DNA of 64,000 nucleotides from Cryomorphaceae bacterium 1068 (GTDB lineage: Bacteria; Bacteroidota; Bacteroidia; Flavobacteriales_D; Cryomorphaceae): positions 248,001 to 312,000 of the forward strand of contig JAPVXR010000003.1 of assembly GCA_027214385.1 (NCBI GenBank), written 5' to 3'. The notes beneath the pieces were generated by a model. It was not told the DNA's origin. It was given only the letters and a program-made list of their open reading frames with translations, and searched no databases. Each line of letters begins with the position of its first letter. The first letter of the stretch is position 1. This document shows positions 16,896 through 26,274 of the stretch, in pieces. A program made the position numbers and the translations under genes.

Positions 16896-17458
16896 GATTT
16901 AGCGCTTACGGAATAAGCGATACCTGTCAAAGCTAGAACCAATAGCAGTATGAGTGGAGTATTGCCACGCGGAGGAAAGGTTGAAAAGGGAATGATCTCG
17001 TTCTCGTCAGTTGCCTTTTCTTCATTGTCGTAGCCCACGAATACTACCTTATCAATGTCGTTTTTGAAGTGATAGTCTCGCTTTACTACCATCTTGATGC
17101 TATCAAGCGAATGCTGTCGCGAAAAAAGCGGATGGTTATACACATACTCCCGATCTGGCTTCCAGCTAGATTTGTCCTTCTTGCTTTTCTTCGTCTTTAT
17201 TTCCTCGTTAAAGTAGCTTGTGACCAATATCACCCGGTGTTCATCGACATAGATCACGCTGTCGAGCTGAGCATTTATCACATAGCGATCGGGTGCTTCA
17301 CCAAAGTTTGATTCAATTGGATTGAAATCATCGCTGTTCAAGGCAAGCTGAAAATTCTCAGCCGTTCCGCTGTGACTCTTGTGCGCAATAAGTTTTGTCT
17401 GGGAAAAACCAGATAGTCCAATACTTAGAATGGACAGTGTTAAGGCAAGGTGTTTCAT
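16874..17458 (-). CDS. Secreted, membrane-anchored protein of unknown function
   Basis: Product of 194 residues. I start it at the ATG at 17458 because that gives a clean signal peptide (MKHLALTLSILSIGLSGFSQ). Upstream in-frame codons would add an implausible leader. The middle is hydrophilic, with lysine-rich EEIKTKKSKKDKSSWK. One C-terminal membrane helix (TPLILLLVLALTGIAYSVS) ends the protein, giving a periplasmic domain with a cytoplasmic tail. I recognise no family. It overlaps the DoxX-like gene by 22 bp and is likely its functional partner. Confidence 0.6.
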   Translation of the reverse strand: MKHLALTLSILSIGLSGFSQTKLIAHKSHSGTAENFQLALNSDDFNPIESNFGEAPDRYVINAQLDSVIYVDEHRVILVTSYFNEEIKTKKSKKDKSSWKPDREYVYNHPLFSRQHSLDSIKMVVKRDYHFKNDIDKVVFVGYDNEEKATDENEIIPFSTFPPRGNTPLILLLVLALTGIAYSVSAKSWAAAKI

Positions 17459-17521
17459 GGGAGTTGGATTTATTTTCCCTCCCAAATACCACAAACCATG
17501 CCTCAATCTTTTAAGACTCGA

Positions 17522-19699
17522 TTACTCCTTAAGCCCTTCCAGATCCAAAACGAAAGCATACTCCAAAGCGATTTCTTTGTAGCGATCAAATCGTCCTGAA
17601 GCTCCGCCATGTCCTACTTTCATGTTGCAGTCCATGACGAGAAGATTGTCATCCGTTTTTAGCTCTCTTAGCTTGGCTACCCATTTTGCGGGTTCCCAAT
17701 ACTGCACTTGGCTGTCCCAATATCCGGTCGTTACCAGCATGTTTGGATAATCCTTTGCTTCTACATTATCGTAAGGAGAATAAGACTTGATGTAGGTATA
17801 ATACTCGGCATCTTTTGGATTTCCCCATTCGTCAAATTCTCCTGTAGTTAGAGGAATAGACTCATCAAGCATAGTAGAAATCACATCGACGAAAGGAACT
17901 TGAGCAATCACACCATTCCACATATCGGGAGCCATGTTAGCGATGGCACCCATCAGCAATCCTCCTGCACTTCCACCTTGCGCGTAGAGGTGATCAGCAT
18001 TGGTGAACTGCTCATCAATTAAGAATTGTCCGCAGTCAATGAAATCCGTGAATGTGTTCTTCTTGTTCAGAAGTTTTCCGTCTTCGTACCACTCGCGACC
18101 TAAATCTTGGCCTCCGCGAATGTGCGCGATGGCAAAAGCAAATCCGCGATCGAGCAAACTAAGGCGCACGGAACTGAACGTTGGATCCATTGTGGCACCG
18201 TATGATCCGTAAGCATAAAGCAGGAGAGGAGCCTTGCCGTTTTTCTCGTATCCTTTCTTGTAAACTACTGAGATTGGAACCATTTTGCCATCGCGAGCAG
18301 GCGCCATCAATCTTTCAGAAACGTAGTTCGCGGCATCAAACTCACCGCCCAGAACTTCTTGTTGTTTCAAGATTTCCCTCTCCTTGGTCACCATATTGTA
18401 ATCGTAGGTCGTTCTCGGAGTGGTCATGGAGGTGTAGCCAAAACGAAGTGTTTCCGTTTCAAACTCAGGGTTTCCGGTGGTGTAAGCGGTATAAGTCGGA
18501 TCGTTGAATTCGATGTAGTGCTCTTCACTTCCGTTCCAAGGCATCACCCGAAGGTTGATCAACCCTTGCTTGCGCTCGGTCACCACAAGGTGGTTCTTGA
18601 AAATGTCGATTCCCTCGAGCAAAACATCCGCTCGATGAGGGATGATATCTTTCCAATTCTCTTTGCCCGGGTTTGAAACAGGTGCTTTTACAAGCTTGAA
18701 GTTCTTCGCATTCTCGTTGCATACAATGTAGAAGTCGTCCCCAAAATGATCCACACCGTATTCCAATCCACGAACTCGTGGTTGAATCATAGTCCACTCC
18801 CCATCGGGAGTATCGGCATCGAGGAAACGGTACTCATTGCTCATCGTTTGATAAGATCCTATGATAAGGTATTTCCTTGATTTGGTCTTGTAGATAAACG
18901 TTCCAAAGGTGTCATCTTTCTCCTCGTAAACCAGCTCGTCTTCGGAGATGTCGGTACCTAATTTGTGTTTGTAAATCCGATAAGAACGCAGCGTTACCGG
19001 GTCTTGCTTCGTGTAGAAAATGGTCTTATTGTCATTCGCCCAAGTGATTCCGCCAGTGGTTTCGGCTATTTCGTCCGAAAGGATTTCACCTGTCTCGAGA
19101 TTTTTGATGTGTATCGTGTATTCTCTTCGTGATACATAATCAGTGCTGTAAGCCATCATCTTATTGTCTTCGCTCACTTCATATCCGCCTATGGCAAAGT
19201 AGCTTTTGTCCTTGCCCATTTCGTTTCCGTTGAGCAAGATCTCTTCTTCAGCTCCTTCGGTTAAGGCCTTTCGGCAATAAAGCGCATAGTCGCCACCTAA
19301 TTCGTAGCGGGAGTAGTAGCTGTAGCCATTCGTGGAAACAGGGACAGACTGATCGTCTTCTTTTATTCTGGATTTGATTTCATTGAAGAGCTTGTCCTGA
19401 AGTGGCTCGGTATGCTTGAGCATCGCTTTGGTATAAGCATTCTCCTCATTCAGGTAGTCCAACACATCCTGAGTTTGGGCATCCGGCGTTTCTGCTTCTT
19501 TCTGCTCATCACTCAAACGCATCCAGAAATAGTTGTCAATTCGAGTGTCGCCGTGGGTCGTCAATTCTTCTGCTACTTTTTTGGCTATCGGTGCTTTCAT
19601 TTCCTTTTCGGCGCTTTGTTCTTTTTGTTCAGTTCCACAACTCATTACCGCAATAGCTATAGCAGATAGGGCGATTGTCTTACACACTTTATGGATCAT
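17522..19699 (-). CDS. ptrB: Oligopeptidase B-like S9A peptidase, lipoprotein
   Basis: Prolyl-oligopeptidase-family serine peptidase of 725 residues that should cut short peptides after basic residues. A lipoprotein signal with lipobox VMSC (C21) precedes the beta-propeller (about 60-430) and the alpha/beta-hydrolase domain (about 440-725). The catalytic triad is visible as Ser577 in QGGSAGG, Asp in GYWDSQVQYWEPAKW and His in KVGHGGASGRFD. E. coli PtrB is cytoplasmic, whereas this copy is predicted to be attached to a membrane outside the cytoplasm, as is common in Bacteroidota. It starts at the ATG at 19699 and is flanked by about 180 bp of non-coding DNA upstream. Confidence 0.9.
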   Translation of the reverse strand: MIHKVCKTIALSAIAIAVMSCGTEQKEQSAEKEMKAPIAKKVAEELTTHGDTRIDNYFWMRLSDEQKEAETPDAQTQDVLDYLNEENAYTKAMLKHTEPLQDKLFNEIKSRIKEDDQSVPVSTNGYSYYSRYELGGDYALYCRKALTEGAEEEILLNGNEMGKDKSYFAIGGYEVSEDNKMMAYSTDYVSRREYTIHIKNLETGEILSDEIAETTGGITWANDNKTIFYTKQDPVTLRSYRIYKHKLGTDISEDELVYEEKDDTFGTFIYKTKSRKYLIIGSYQTMSNEYRFLDADTPDGEWTMIQPRVRGLEYGVDHFGDDFYIVCNENAKNFKLVKAPVSNPGKENWKDIIPHRADVLLEGIDIFKNHLVVTERKQGLINLRVMPWNGSEEHYIEFNDPTYTAYTTGNPEFETETLRFGYTSMTTPRTTYDYNMVTKEREILKQQEVLGGEFDAANYVSERLMAPARDGKMVPISVVYKKGYEKNGKAPLLLYAYGSYGATMDPTFSSVRLSLLDRGFAFAIAHIRGGQDLGREWYEDGKLLNKKNTFTDFIDCGQFLIDEQFTNADHLYAQGGSAGGLLMGAIANMAPDMWNGVIAQVPFVDVISTMLDESIPLTTGEFDEWGNPKDAEYYTYIKSYSPYDNVEAKDYPNMLVTTGYWDSQVQYWEPAKWVAKLRELKTDDNLLVMDCNMKVGHGGASGRFDRYKEIALEYAFVLDLEGLKE

Positions 19700-19878
19700 G
19701 AGTTGTGGTTTTTTTTGGTTTGTGCCGCGAAGATAAAAGAAGTACGCGAGGTCAGATGCTTATCACATTTAGAAATAGTCGGGTACATGTCATTTCTTGG
19801 ATTGATTCGAGATTCAGCGCCTTTAGCAGGAAAAGTCAATTTTTCTTTTGTAAAATCGTCTTCTAGTTATCCCGATCT

Positions 19879-20859
19879 GTGTTTTTATTTTCTAAAAAGA
19901 GCAACCCCATTGTTATTCGTCCTTACGGAGGTTACGCCAATGATGCTCGATTTTTCGCGAAAGCGAGAGTACTCGAAGACAAGGGAATAGAGCATTTGGA
20001 AACTGATGGAATGCTGAGAACGCTCAGGAACTTCTACAAGAGAATGGGTAGCGATGAGAAGAAGGGAATGCAGGTAGAAGTAAGCTGGAACGGTGGGCAC
20101 AAGGAGCTTGTGTCAGACAGAGAAGGGTATATCAATCTCAATGCAGCGCACGGATTGGGCAGCTTACCATCATCAAATGATTGGCTTGATTTGGAATTTA
20201 AGTTAAGCGATGAGCAAGCTGATCATCCGTTTTCAACTAAAATATTACAGCCAGGGAAATCGGCAGAGTTTGCATTGATCTCCGACATAGACGACACGAT
20301 CATCCACACCGGCGTGGCCTCGCGACTGAAGTGGCGACTTTTGGTGAACTCCCTGGTGAAGAACCCATTTATTCGAAGACCCTTGCTAGGCGTTCGCGAT
20401 TTCTACCAGGCTCTCCACGAAGGGAAGTCAGGTAAGCCAACGAACCCGGTATTCTACGTTTCAAATAGCCCTTGGAATTTGTTCGGCTACCTCAATACTT
20501 TTCTGAATTATCACGCATTTCCGAAAGGCCCGCTCATCCTTCGGGATATCGGTGTAAAGCCGATGGAACACACCGAACACGGTGGTAAATATGGCAGAGT
20601 AAGAGAAATCATCGATGCCTTTCCCGACATGAAGTTTGTCCTTTCAGGCGATTCTGCGGAAGCGGATACGGATATCTACCTGCAGCTAGCACGAGAATAC
20701 CCCGATCAAATCCACAGTATTTTCATCCGAACGGTAAAACACAAGAAGCGCATGAGAAGAGTCAAAGCCTTGATAGAGGCGAACCAAGACGTAAATGTTC
20801 GATTGATCAGCCATTCATCAGAGGGCCTGGCTTTCGCCAAAGAATTAGATCTCCTTTAG
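19879..20859 (+). CDS. App1-like phosphatidate phosphatase domain protein (DUF2183)
   Basis: Protein of 326 residues. Residues about 10-115 are a beta-rich N-terminal domain. The catalytic DxDDT motif of the HAD-like App1 family is at residues 136-140 (SDIDDTI), followed by VFYVSNSPWNLFGYL and FVLSGDSAEADTDIY, both hallmark App1 motifs. In yeast App1 acts on phosphatidate; in bacteria the substrate is unproven. The only start in frame after the upstream stop at 19864 is GTG at 19879. The stop is separated from the pseudouridine-synthase TTG by 2 bp, so the two genes are one transcription unit. Confidence 0.88.
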   Translation: MFLFSKKSNPIVIRPYGGYANDARFFAKARVLEDKGIEHLETDGMLRTLRNFYKRMGSDEKKGMQVEVSWNGGHKELVSDREGYINLNAAHGLGSLPSSNDWLDLEFKLSDEQADHPFSTKILQPGKSAEFALISDIDDTIIHTGVASRLKWRLLVNSLVKNPFIRRPLLGVRDFYQALHEGKSGKPTNPVFYVSNSPWNLFGYLNTFLNYHAFPKGPLILRDIGVKPMEHTEHGGKYGRVREIIDAFPDMKFVLSGDSAEADTDIYLQLAREYPDQIHSIFIRTVKHKKRMRRVKALIEANQDVNVRLISHSSEGLAFAKELDLL

Positions 20860-20861
20860 TT

Positions 20862-21473
20862 TTGACGGATTCACTAAAAGCAGACTCAGGCTCGGCAGGT
20901 CAATTCCGTCATTTCGTTTTGCACAAACCTCATGGCTATTTGTCTCAATTGATCAATAACCAAGAACGCAGGAAAAACAAACGCTTATTAGGAGAGCTAT
21001 TCGATTTTCCACCCGGCACAATGTCCATTGGCAGGCTCGACGAAAAGTCGGAGGGACTATTGCTTCTCACCACGAATGGCAAGGTGAGTAAGCTGATTAG
21101 TAGCAACAAGTTTGAGAAAGAGTATTACGTGCAGGTGGATGGGGTAATTGATCAAACGGCAGTTGACCGTTTAAAAGTAGGAGTGAAGATCACAGTTAAG
21201 AAGGAGCCATACGTTACCACACCTTGTGAAGCGAGAATATTGAAAGAAATACCCTCATTTCTAGGCGAATCCAATCATGTGCGCGATGATCGGCACGGGC
21301 CTACCTCTTGGATTTCTGTCACACTTACTGAAGGCAAGTTCAGGCAGGTACGCAAGATGACCGCTGCCGTGGGTTTCCCAACATTGCGTTTGGTTCGAAT
21401 AAGAATAGGATCCACATGGCTCAAAGGTCTTCAGGTAGGGGAAGTAAAAGAAGTAGATCAGTTCAAACTTTAG
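20862..21473 (+). CDS. rRNA pseudouridine synthase, RluE/RsuA family
   Basis: Enzyme of 203 residues that isomerises uridine to pseudouridine in rRNA. The catalytic Asp60 lies in GRLDEKSEGLLLLT, with the opening FVLHKPHGYLSQ and the C-terminal EGKFRQVRKMTAAVGFPTLRLVRIRIG. It lacks an N-terminal S4 domain, which fits RluE more than RsuA or RluB. The start is TTG at 20862, since the first ATG lies just before the catalytic motif. It is coupled to the App1-like gene and followed 24 bp later by the FMN-binding oxidase-like gene. Confidence 0.88.
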   Translation: MTDSLKADSGSAGQFRHFVLHKPHGYLSQLINNQERRKNKRLLGELFDFPPGTMSIGRLDEKSEGLLLLTTNGKVSKLISSNKFEKEYYVQVDGVIDQTAVDRLKVGVKITVKKEPYVTTPCEARILKEIPSFLGESNHVRDDRHGPTSWISVTLTEGKFRQVRKMTAAVGFPTLRLVRIRIGSTWLKGLQVGEVKEVDQFKL

Positions 21474-21497
21474 CTGCGCCTTATTTGTTTTATCCTC

Positions 21498-22073
21498 ATG
21501 GGAAAGGTAATTGAAGCCCACCACGACTTAGAAACGGTACGCAGGCTCTGCATCGGACAGCTGGCGAGAGGCGTCCAAAAGAAAAACCATCCATTTCGAG
21601 AGGTGGCAATGGCTACGGTGGATGGTGTGCCGAATATCCGAATGGTGATTTTGAGAAAACTGAAGCAAGATCCATTGTCAATATTGGTTTACACGGATAA
21701 TCGATCAGGTAAAATTGCTGAACTGAAAGCCAACCCGCATGCTTCATTCCTGTTTTGGCATCCAACTTCCAAATTTCAGCTCAAGCTGAAAACCAAGGTG
21801 GTCATTCACCAAAACGATAAAATGGCAGCTCAACATTACCATTCAATAGGAGAGAGAGGAAGAGAATCCTACAATACGGTTAAAGCACCTGGCTCCGCAA
21901 TCAACGCAGAGAAAAATCCCTACTCAGAGTTAAAAGAGAAGTTTGACGACAGTGAATTCTGCGTATTGGAATGCAACGTAATGGAAATGGAGGCGCTTCA
22001 ATTAAGTCGTGAAGGGCATATTCGAGCTCACTTTAACATTAAGGATAATGAGTCGAACTTCATTGTTCCTTAG
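21498..22073 (+). CDS. FMN-binding protein of the pyridoxamine-phosphate-oxidase fold
   Basis: Protein of 191 residues with a split-barrel flavin fold: ATVDGVPNIRMVILRKL, then VYTDNRSGKIAELKANPHASFLFW and a C-terminal LQLSREGHIRAHF. It resembles the Alr4036 group rather than true PdxH, whose full-length copy lies at 62655 in this same window. It therefore probably does not make pyridoxal phosphate. Its stop overlaps the convergent sterol-desaturase-like stop by 4 bp (TTAG). Confidence 0.85.
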   Translation: MGKVIEAHHDLETVRRLCIGQLARGVQKKNHPFREVAMATVDGVPNIRMVILRKLKQDPLSILVYTDNRSGKIAELKANPHASFLFWHPTSKFQLKLKTKVVIHQNDKMAAQHYHSIGERGRESYNTVKAPGSAINAEKNPYSELKEKFDDSEFCVLECNVMEMEALQLSREGHIRAHFNIKDNESNFIVP

Positions 22074-22888
22074 TAATCGGTCTTGATCTTCTTATTAAAA
22101 GGCACCTTAAATTGATACCCTAAATCGCCCGAAGTAGAATCGTCTAATACATCGAGACCATACTTTACTTGCTTTGGATCTCCGATAACCAATGTGCCAA
22201 ATATTCGGTCCCAAATAGAAAAGATATTGCCATAATTGCTATCGGTCCAAGGGCGCTCAAAATGATGATGAAACTTGTGCATGTTAGGAGTTACAAAGAC
22301 CAACCCAATTGTATTATCCACCCACGAAGGAACCGTGATATTGGCATGAGTTGTGTAGGTGAAAAACACTGTGATGATCCTGTACATCAGGTAAAAGGAG
22401 AGGGGTGCGCCTATGATTAAGGCCGCAAGTAGTGAAAACAACTCCCTGAACATATAGTCTCCCGGGTGATGACGCGTGCCGCTCGTTACATCCACCTCCG
22501 TATCACTATGGTGTACCATGTGAAACCGCCACATGAAACTGACTTTGTGAAGAAGGAAATGAACAAAATATTGAGCAACTAAGTCAAACGCCAACAAGGA
22601 AATAATAAGGTTGACCCAAAGCGGAAAATCAAATAGAAACAGAAGGCCGAACTCGTGTTGCTGTGTCCAGCTAAAGACACCAACAGTCAAAATACCGAAA
22701 AGCACGTTGATGACCAAAGTAGTGGAAAGGAAAATGAGATTAACCTTAGCATGCTTCCATTTTTTGTAGCCGTGCGAAACAAGCGGGTAAACTCCTTCAG
22801 CGAGCCAACATACACCGATACAACCGATTACCCAAGCCAGCTTTTGCCAAGTCGGCATCGTTTCAAAAAACAACAGCATCTTATCCAT
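22070..22888 (-). CDS. Sterol desaturase / fatty acid hydroxylase family protein
   Basis: Integral-membrane di-iron enzyme of 272 residues. The histidine clusters are complete: H110xxxH114, H123xxH126H127, H140H141 and KFHHHFERPW near residue 220. Four to six membrane helices surround them. Family members hydroxylate or desaturate sterols, carotenoids, sphingoid bases or alkylglycerols. This length and the LFDFPLWVNLIISLLAFDLV segment are typical of bacterial members of unknown substrate. It starts at the ATG at 22888, with TACTTTTA upstream as a possible -7 box. The 109 bp upstream show no gene. Confidence 0.9.
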   Translation of the reverse strand: MDKMLLFFETMPTWQKLAWVIGCIGVCWLAEGVYPLVSHGYKKWKHAKVNLIFLSTTLVINVLFGILTVGVFSWTQQHEFGLLFLFDFPLWVNLIISLLAFDLVAQYFVHFLLHKVSFMWRFHMVHHSDTEVDVTSGTRHHPGDYMFRELFSLLAALIIGAPLSFYLMYRIITVFFTYTTHANITVPSWVDNTIGLVFVTPNMHKFHHHFERPWTDSNYGNIFSIWDRIFGTLVIGDPKQVKYGLDVLDDSTSGDLGYQFKVPFNKKIKTDY

Positions 22889-22997
22889 ACTACACTTATT
22901 TAATGCATAAAAGTAACGATTTCAGTGCTTTTTGGTTTAGCAAAGTAGCGGTGCTGGATGGATAACCTTCTATCTCTTCAATACCGCTTAAGTACAA

Positions 22998-24536
22998 TCA
23001 TTCTAGCAAAGGAATATCAATGCTCTCCACCATTATTTCTCGCTTTGGAGCAGTGTCAATAAATTCATGGATGACTTCAAGCGCATCATGATCTATTTGC
23101 TTCGTTCTGGATCCATCCAAAACTACAATACTGTTATCGGGAATCCTGTCCAGAGTTGTTCTCAAATCCGCTTTGTTTAAGAAGGATACGTGTTCACTCA
23201 GCCCTATTCTTATTTGATCAGTTTTGCCGTCTTTACCGGTTTCGTCCATATAAGTGTACGGTGTATGGTAATTGCTGCGTATAATGTAAAATATTCCAAT
23301 GCTCATCCCGATTAGAATTCCGATCAAGAGATCTGTAAACATGATGGAAACTACAGTAACGATAAAAGGAATAAACTGCTTATTACCCATTTTGAGATAA
23401 CTCTTGTAAATGGATGGTTTCGTCAATTTAAATCCGACGTAGATTAATATCCCTGCCAGTGAAGCAAGTGGTATCATCTCCATCACTCCCGGGATGAGTG
23501 CTACTGCCACTAAAAGAAATATTCCGTGTAATATGGCAGAGAGCTTCGTTTTTGCTCCGGCTTCAATGTTGGTAGAACTCCTAACTATTACAGCCGTAAT
23601 TGGGAGCCCACCGATCAGTCCACTTAATATATTACCTATACCTTGAGCTTTCAATTCGCTGTTTTGAGGTGAATGTCTTTTTTCAGGATCTAATCTATCA
23701 GCCGCTTCCAAACTCAAGAGTGTTTCCAAACTAGCTACAATAGCCAGAGTGACTGCAACGATATAGACATCGAGATTGGTAAACATAGACCAATCGGGAT
23801 GGATCATTTCACTCTTTAGCTCGGTAAAATCATTGATTATTGGTAATGAGACCAGATGTGTTGCATCAATGGCTAGTTCGGGAATGAAACTTTCGAATAA
23901 CAAATTGACAAAAACGCCAATAACCACTACCAATACACCACCGGGAATATCCTTTAGAACGGGAATCTTTTTCAAAGTAGGAGTGGCCCAGATAAACATA
24001 AGCGCCAAGGAAACAAAGCCGATGATGGCACTCCCTACTTGCATATTATCGATGGCGTCGAGTATCCCTGTGAACGTATTGCTACCATCGCGCTGTAAGA
24101 ACTCCATTTCCCCGAAAGCGTCATTATCAAATCCGATCAGGTGAGGAATTTGCTTGAGAATCAGTATGAGACCGATGGCGGCAAGCATGCCCTTGATCAC
24201 TGCAGAAGGGAAATATAGTCCGATAACACCTGCCTTTGCGAAGCCTAAAATCAACTGTAAAACTCCCGCTATAACTACGGCAAGCATAAACCCTTCTATT
24301 GTTCCAAGCGTATCGAGGGCATTTAAAACGATCACAACTAGTCCTGCTGCGGGTCCACTAACACTGGTAGAAGATTGACTCAAGGAGCCAATGATTATTC
24401 CACCAATGATACCTGAAATTAATCCTGAAAAAAGAGGGACGCCAGATGCCAAGGCAATTCCCAAACAGAGTGGGAGAGCGACTAAAAAAACTACAATGGA
24501 TGAAGCGAAATCTCGCTTAATGTGAGAAAAAATCAT
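22998..24536 (-). CDS. SulP-family anion transporter with STAS domain
   Basis: Inner-membrane anion carrier of 512 residues with 10-14 helices of the SLC26/SulP fold (LVALPLCLGIALASGVPLFSGLISG at the start). A short STAS domain follows at about 450-512 (VVLDGSRTKQIDHDALEVI). Substrates in the family include sulfate, bicarbonate and dicarboxylates. No carbonic anhydrase or sulfur gene is adjacent, so the substrate is not called. The ATG at 24536 fits the family start, and the next upstream gene is 56 bp away on the same strand. Confidence 0.9.
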   Translation of the reverse strand: MIFSHIKRDFASSIVVFLVALPLCLGIALASGVPLFSGLISGIIGGIIIGSLSQSSTSVSGPAAGLVVIVLNALDTLGTIEGFMLAVVIAGVLQLILGFAKAGVIGLYFPSAVIKGMLAAIGLILILKQIPHLIGFDNDAFGEMEFLQRDGSNTFTGILDAIDNMQVGSAIIGFVSLALMFIWATPTLKKIPVLKDIPGGVLVVVIGVFVNLLFESFIPELAIDATHLVSLPIINDFTELKSEMIHPDWSMFTNLDVYIVAVTLAIVASLETLLSLEAADRLDPEKRHSPQNSELKAQGIGNILSGLIGGLPITAVIVRSSTNIEAGAKTKLSAILHGIFLLVAVALIPGVMEMIPLASLAGILIYVGFKLTKPSIYKSYLKMGNKQFIPFIVTVVSIMFTDLLIGILIGMSIGIFYIIRSNYHTPYTYMDETGKDGKTDQIRIGLSEHVSFLNKADLRTTLDRIPDNSIVVLDGSRTKQIDHDALEVIHEFIDTAPKREIMVESIDIPLLE

Positions 24537-24592
24537 AAAACAAACGGGTGAAGAGTGAGTGAAGTCGGTGAAAGAATTTGGGGGTGCTGTAC

Positions 24593-24874
24593 TTACACTT
24601 TGGGGGGTGGAATAGGGACCTCAGGAAAGTTGATGAAGATTAAGTTCTCAGAATAAGCGACTGTATCATCGTCTATTGAACGATCTAAGCAATCCTGAGC
24701 TATCACCTGGATCATCGATAAACGGAGATCAACCGATTCAATTTCACTCTCCGATTCTTCCGCACAATCCATTAGAGCAGAATTGATTTTTTCATCAAAC
24801 CTAAGACCTACGCTACCATAGATGGTTGACAAGGCTATAATTCCTGCGACAATGGTTGTAATCAGTCTGTTCAT
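24593..24874 (-). CDS. Small exported or membrane-anchored protein, unknown
   Basis: Product of 93 residues. Residues 5-22 are hydrophobic (ITTIVAGIIALSTIYGSVG), forming a signal peptide or anchor. The rest is acidic (EESESEIESVD) with two cysteines, C37 and C62, which could form a disulfide outside the cytoplasm, and it ends in the proline-rich tail VPIPPPKV. I recognise no family. It lies between the SulP gene and a helical-repeat protein on the same strand with short gaps, so it is probably cotranscribed. Confidence 0.55.
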   Translation of the reverse strand: MNRLITTIVAGIIALSTIYGSVGLRFDEKINSALMDCAEESESEIESVDLRLSMIQVIAQDCLDRSIDDDTVAYSENLIFINFPEVPIPPPKV

Positions 24875-24897
24875 TTATTATAAGAAGAATGCGGAAT

Positions 24898-25434
24898 TTA
24901 CATATTTTCCTCAATCTTAAGCCCGTATGCTTTGGCGATTTTCAATGCTCTGTTTTTGAATCCTGCAGAACCTGTGTTAAACCTGAATTGAATAGCGGCT
25001 TCAAGCTCTACGCCTAGCTCGGGGTATCGCTTCATTTGATTGGCTATTACCGTCATTGAAAATACCTGAATTGCAATGGGTGAATGGGAGTCCTTAAGGG
25101 ACTCAAAAGAGAGATCTATTACCTCTCCAAGATTTTCTTCATCGATAAGAATCTCTGCAAGCACTCGATAAGTGAACCTCGGCCCGGCCGTGTGGACATT
25201 CTTTCTTATGACTTCAATTAGTTCCTTTTGAAATTGCTCAAAGAGAGTAGGAGAAACATCGCTAATCGCATGACACACAGCTGCGGCTTGTTGAACCTCG
25301 ATCGACTCGTCTGATCTTAGTTTATCCAACCATTCCATCAGCTTTTCTGTGTCAGCTTCATTTACGATTCTGACACCTTCAGACTTGAAATCCTGAAAGT
25401 TGTTATCTCCACCGAAGGCGGTTTGCTTGGGCAT
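24898..25434 (-). CDS. Helical-repeat (HEAT-like) protein, unknown
   Basis: Cytoplasmic protein of 178 residues that is almost all alpha-helical, with a repeat-like rhythm (KLMEWLDKLRSDESIEVQQAA, VIDLSFESLKDSHSPIAIQVF) typical of HEAT or ARM-type scaffolds. I recognise no named family. The ATG at 25434 is preferred over the TTG at 25440, two codons upstream. A strong terminator for the upstream YceI gene sits between them, so this gene must have its own promoter or depend on readthrough. Confidence 0.6.
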   Translation of the reverse strand: MPKQTAFGGDNNFQDFKSEGVRIVNEADTEKLMEWLDKLRSDESIEVQQAAAVCHAISDVSPTLFEQFQKELIEVIRKNVHTAGPRFTYRVLAEILIDEENLGEVIDLSFESLKDSHSPIAIQVFSMTVIANQMKRYPELGVELEAAIQFRFNTGSAGFKNRALKIAKAYGLKIEENM

Positions 25435-25446
25435 ATCCAAAAATAA

Positions 25447-25474
25447 AAAACCCTGATCATTTGATCAGGGTTTT
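25447..25474 (-). terminator. Rho-independent terminator after the YceI gene
   Basis: A perfect 13-bp stem, AAAACCCTGATCA, TT loop, TGATCAGGGTTTT, is followed on the minus strand by a T-run (TTTTTTATTTTT). It lies 22 bp past the stop of the YceI-like gene. Confidence 0.88.
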
Positions 25475-25496
25475 GAAATAAGATTGTTATCAATAC

Positions 25497-26174
25497 TTAC
25501 ATGGCAGCATCGGCTGTTGCAACAATTGTAAATTCCAAATCTAGATCATCAGAAAGGATTTTGTCTTCAGCTCCCATATCAAAAGCAACATTGTACTTCT
25601 GACGATCCAATGTCATAGAACCCGTGGCTTTCACCTTTCCGTTCATTGTTTCCATAACCACTCCTTCGATCGTTTCGGCGTTTGTGATTCCGCGGATGGT
25701 CATATCTCCCATAATTTTTCCATCTTCCATTCCCGTAACCTTGAAAGTAGCTGTAGGAAATGAGTCAACGGCAAAAAAGTCAGGTGAAGAAAGATGCCCA
25801 ACTAATTTTTCAGGTGTACTGCCTTCCTCGGGTTTATATGAGTCATCAGTAGGAGTAATTGTACTCATGTCAATAACGAAAGTACCATCAGTAATTTTAC
25901 CGTCAGTCATTGTCATCATTCCTTTTTGGAAATCGATAGTTCCGGTATGGCCGTATAGACTCACACCTCCGACCTTAAGCATGTTACCTGCCCAAATCAT
26001 TTGACTCTCATCCTGAGAAAGCGAATAAGCCCCTGATGGACCTTCAGTTTCTGTTGTTTCTTCATTCATTGAAGTGTCTTCCGTTCCGGTAGATTCCTCA
26101 GTAGCTCCTCCTCCGCAGGAAAACAAAAATAATCCTAACGTAAGGCTTAATGTAACGCTCAATACTCTTTTCAT
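25497..26174 (-). CDS. YceI-like lipoprotein
   Basis: Lipoprotein of 225 residues with lipobox LFSC (C20) followed by an acidic linker rich in Thr and Glu (about 24-45). The YceI beta-barrel, an isoprenoid-binding lipocalin-like fold, spans about 48-220 and shows the family pattern DFFAVDSFPTATFKVTGM and a MGDMTIRGITNAETIEGVV segment. Family members bind polyisoprenoids such as quinone precursors and often respond to stress; the exact role here is unknown. It is a single-gene unit: terminator directly downstream, about 330 bp of non-coding DNA upstream. Confidence 0.88.
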   Translation of the reverse strand: MKRVLSVTLSLTLGLFLFSCGGGATEESTGTEDTSMNEETTETEGPSGAYSLSQDESQMIWAGNMLKVGGVSLYGHTGTIDFQKGMMTMTDGKITDGTFVIDMSTITPTDDSYKPEEGSTPEKLVGHLSSPDFFAVDSFPTATFKVTGMEDGKIMGDMTIRGITNAETIEGVVMETMNGKVKATGSMTLDRQKYNVAFDMGAEDKILSDDLDLEFTIVATADAAM

Positions 26175-26274
26175 GGTATATTTATTTTGGGTTCGAATGT
26201 AGCTTTAACGATTGAACACGAATCTTGTTTAAATAGTGCTTGTACACTATACGATGTCAATAAAGCCCCAAAAC

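Noticed and set aside
21498-22073. Second pdxH
   Set aside because: The motifs fit the Alr4036-like flavin group, and a canonical pdxH is present at 62655.
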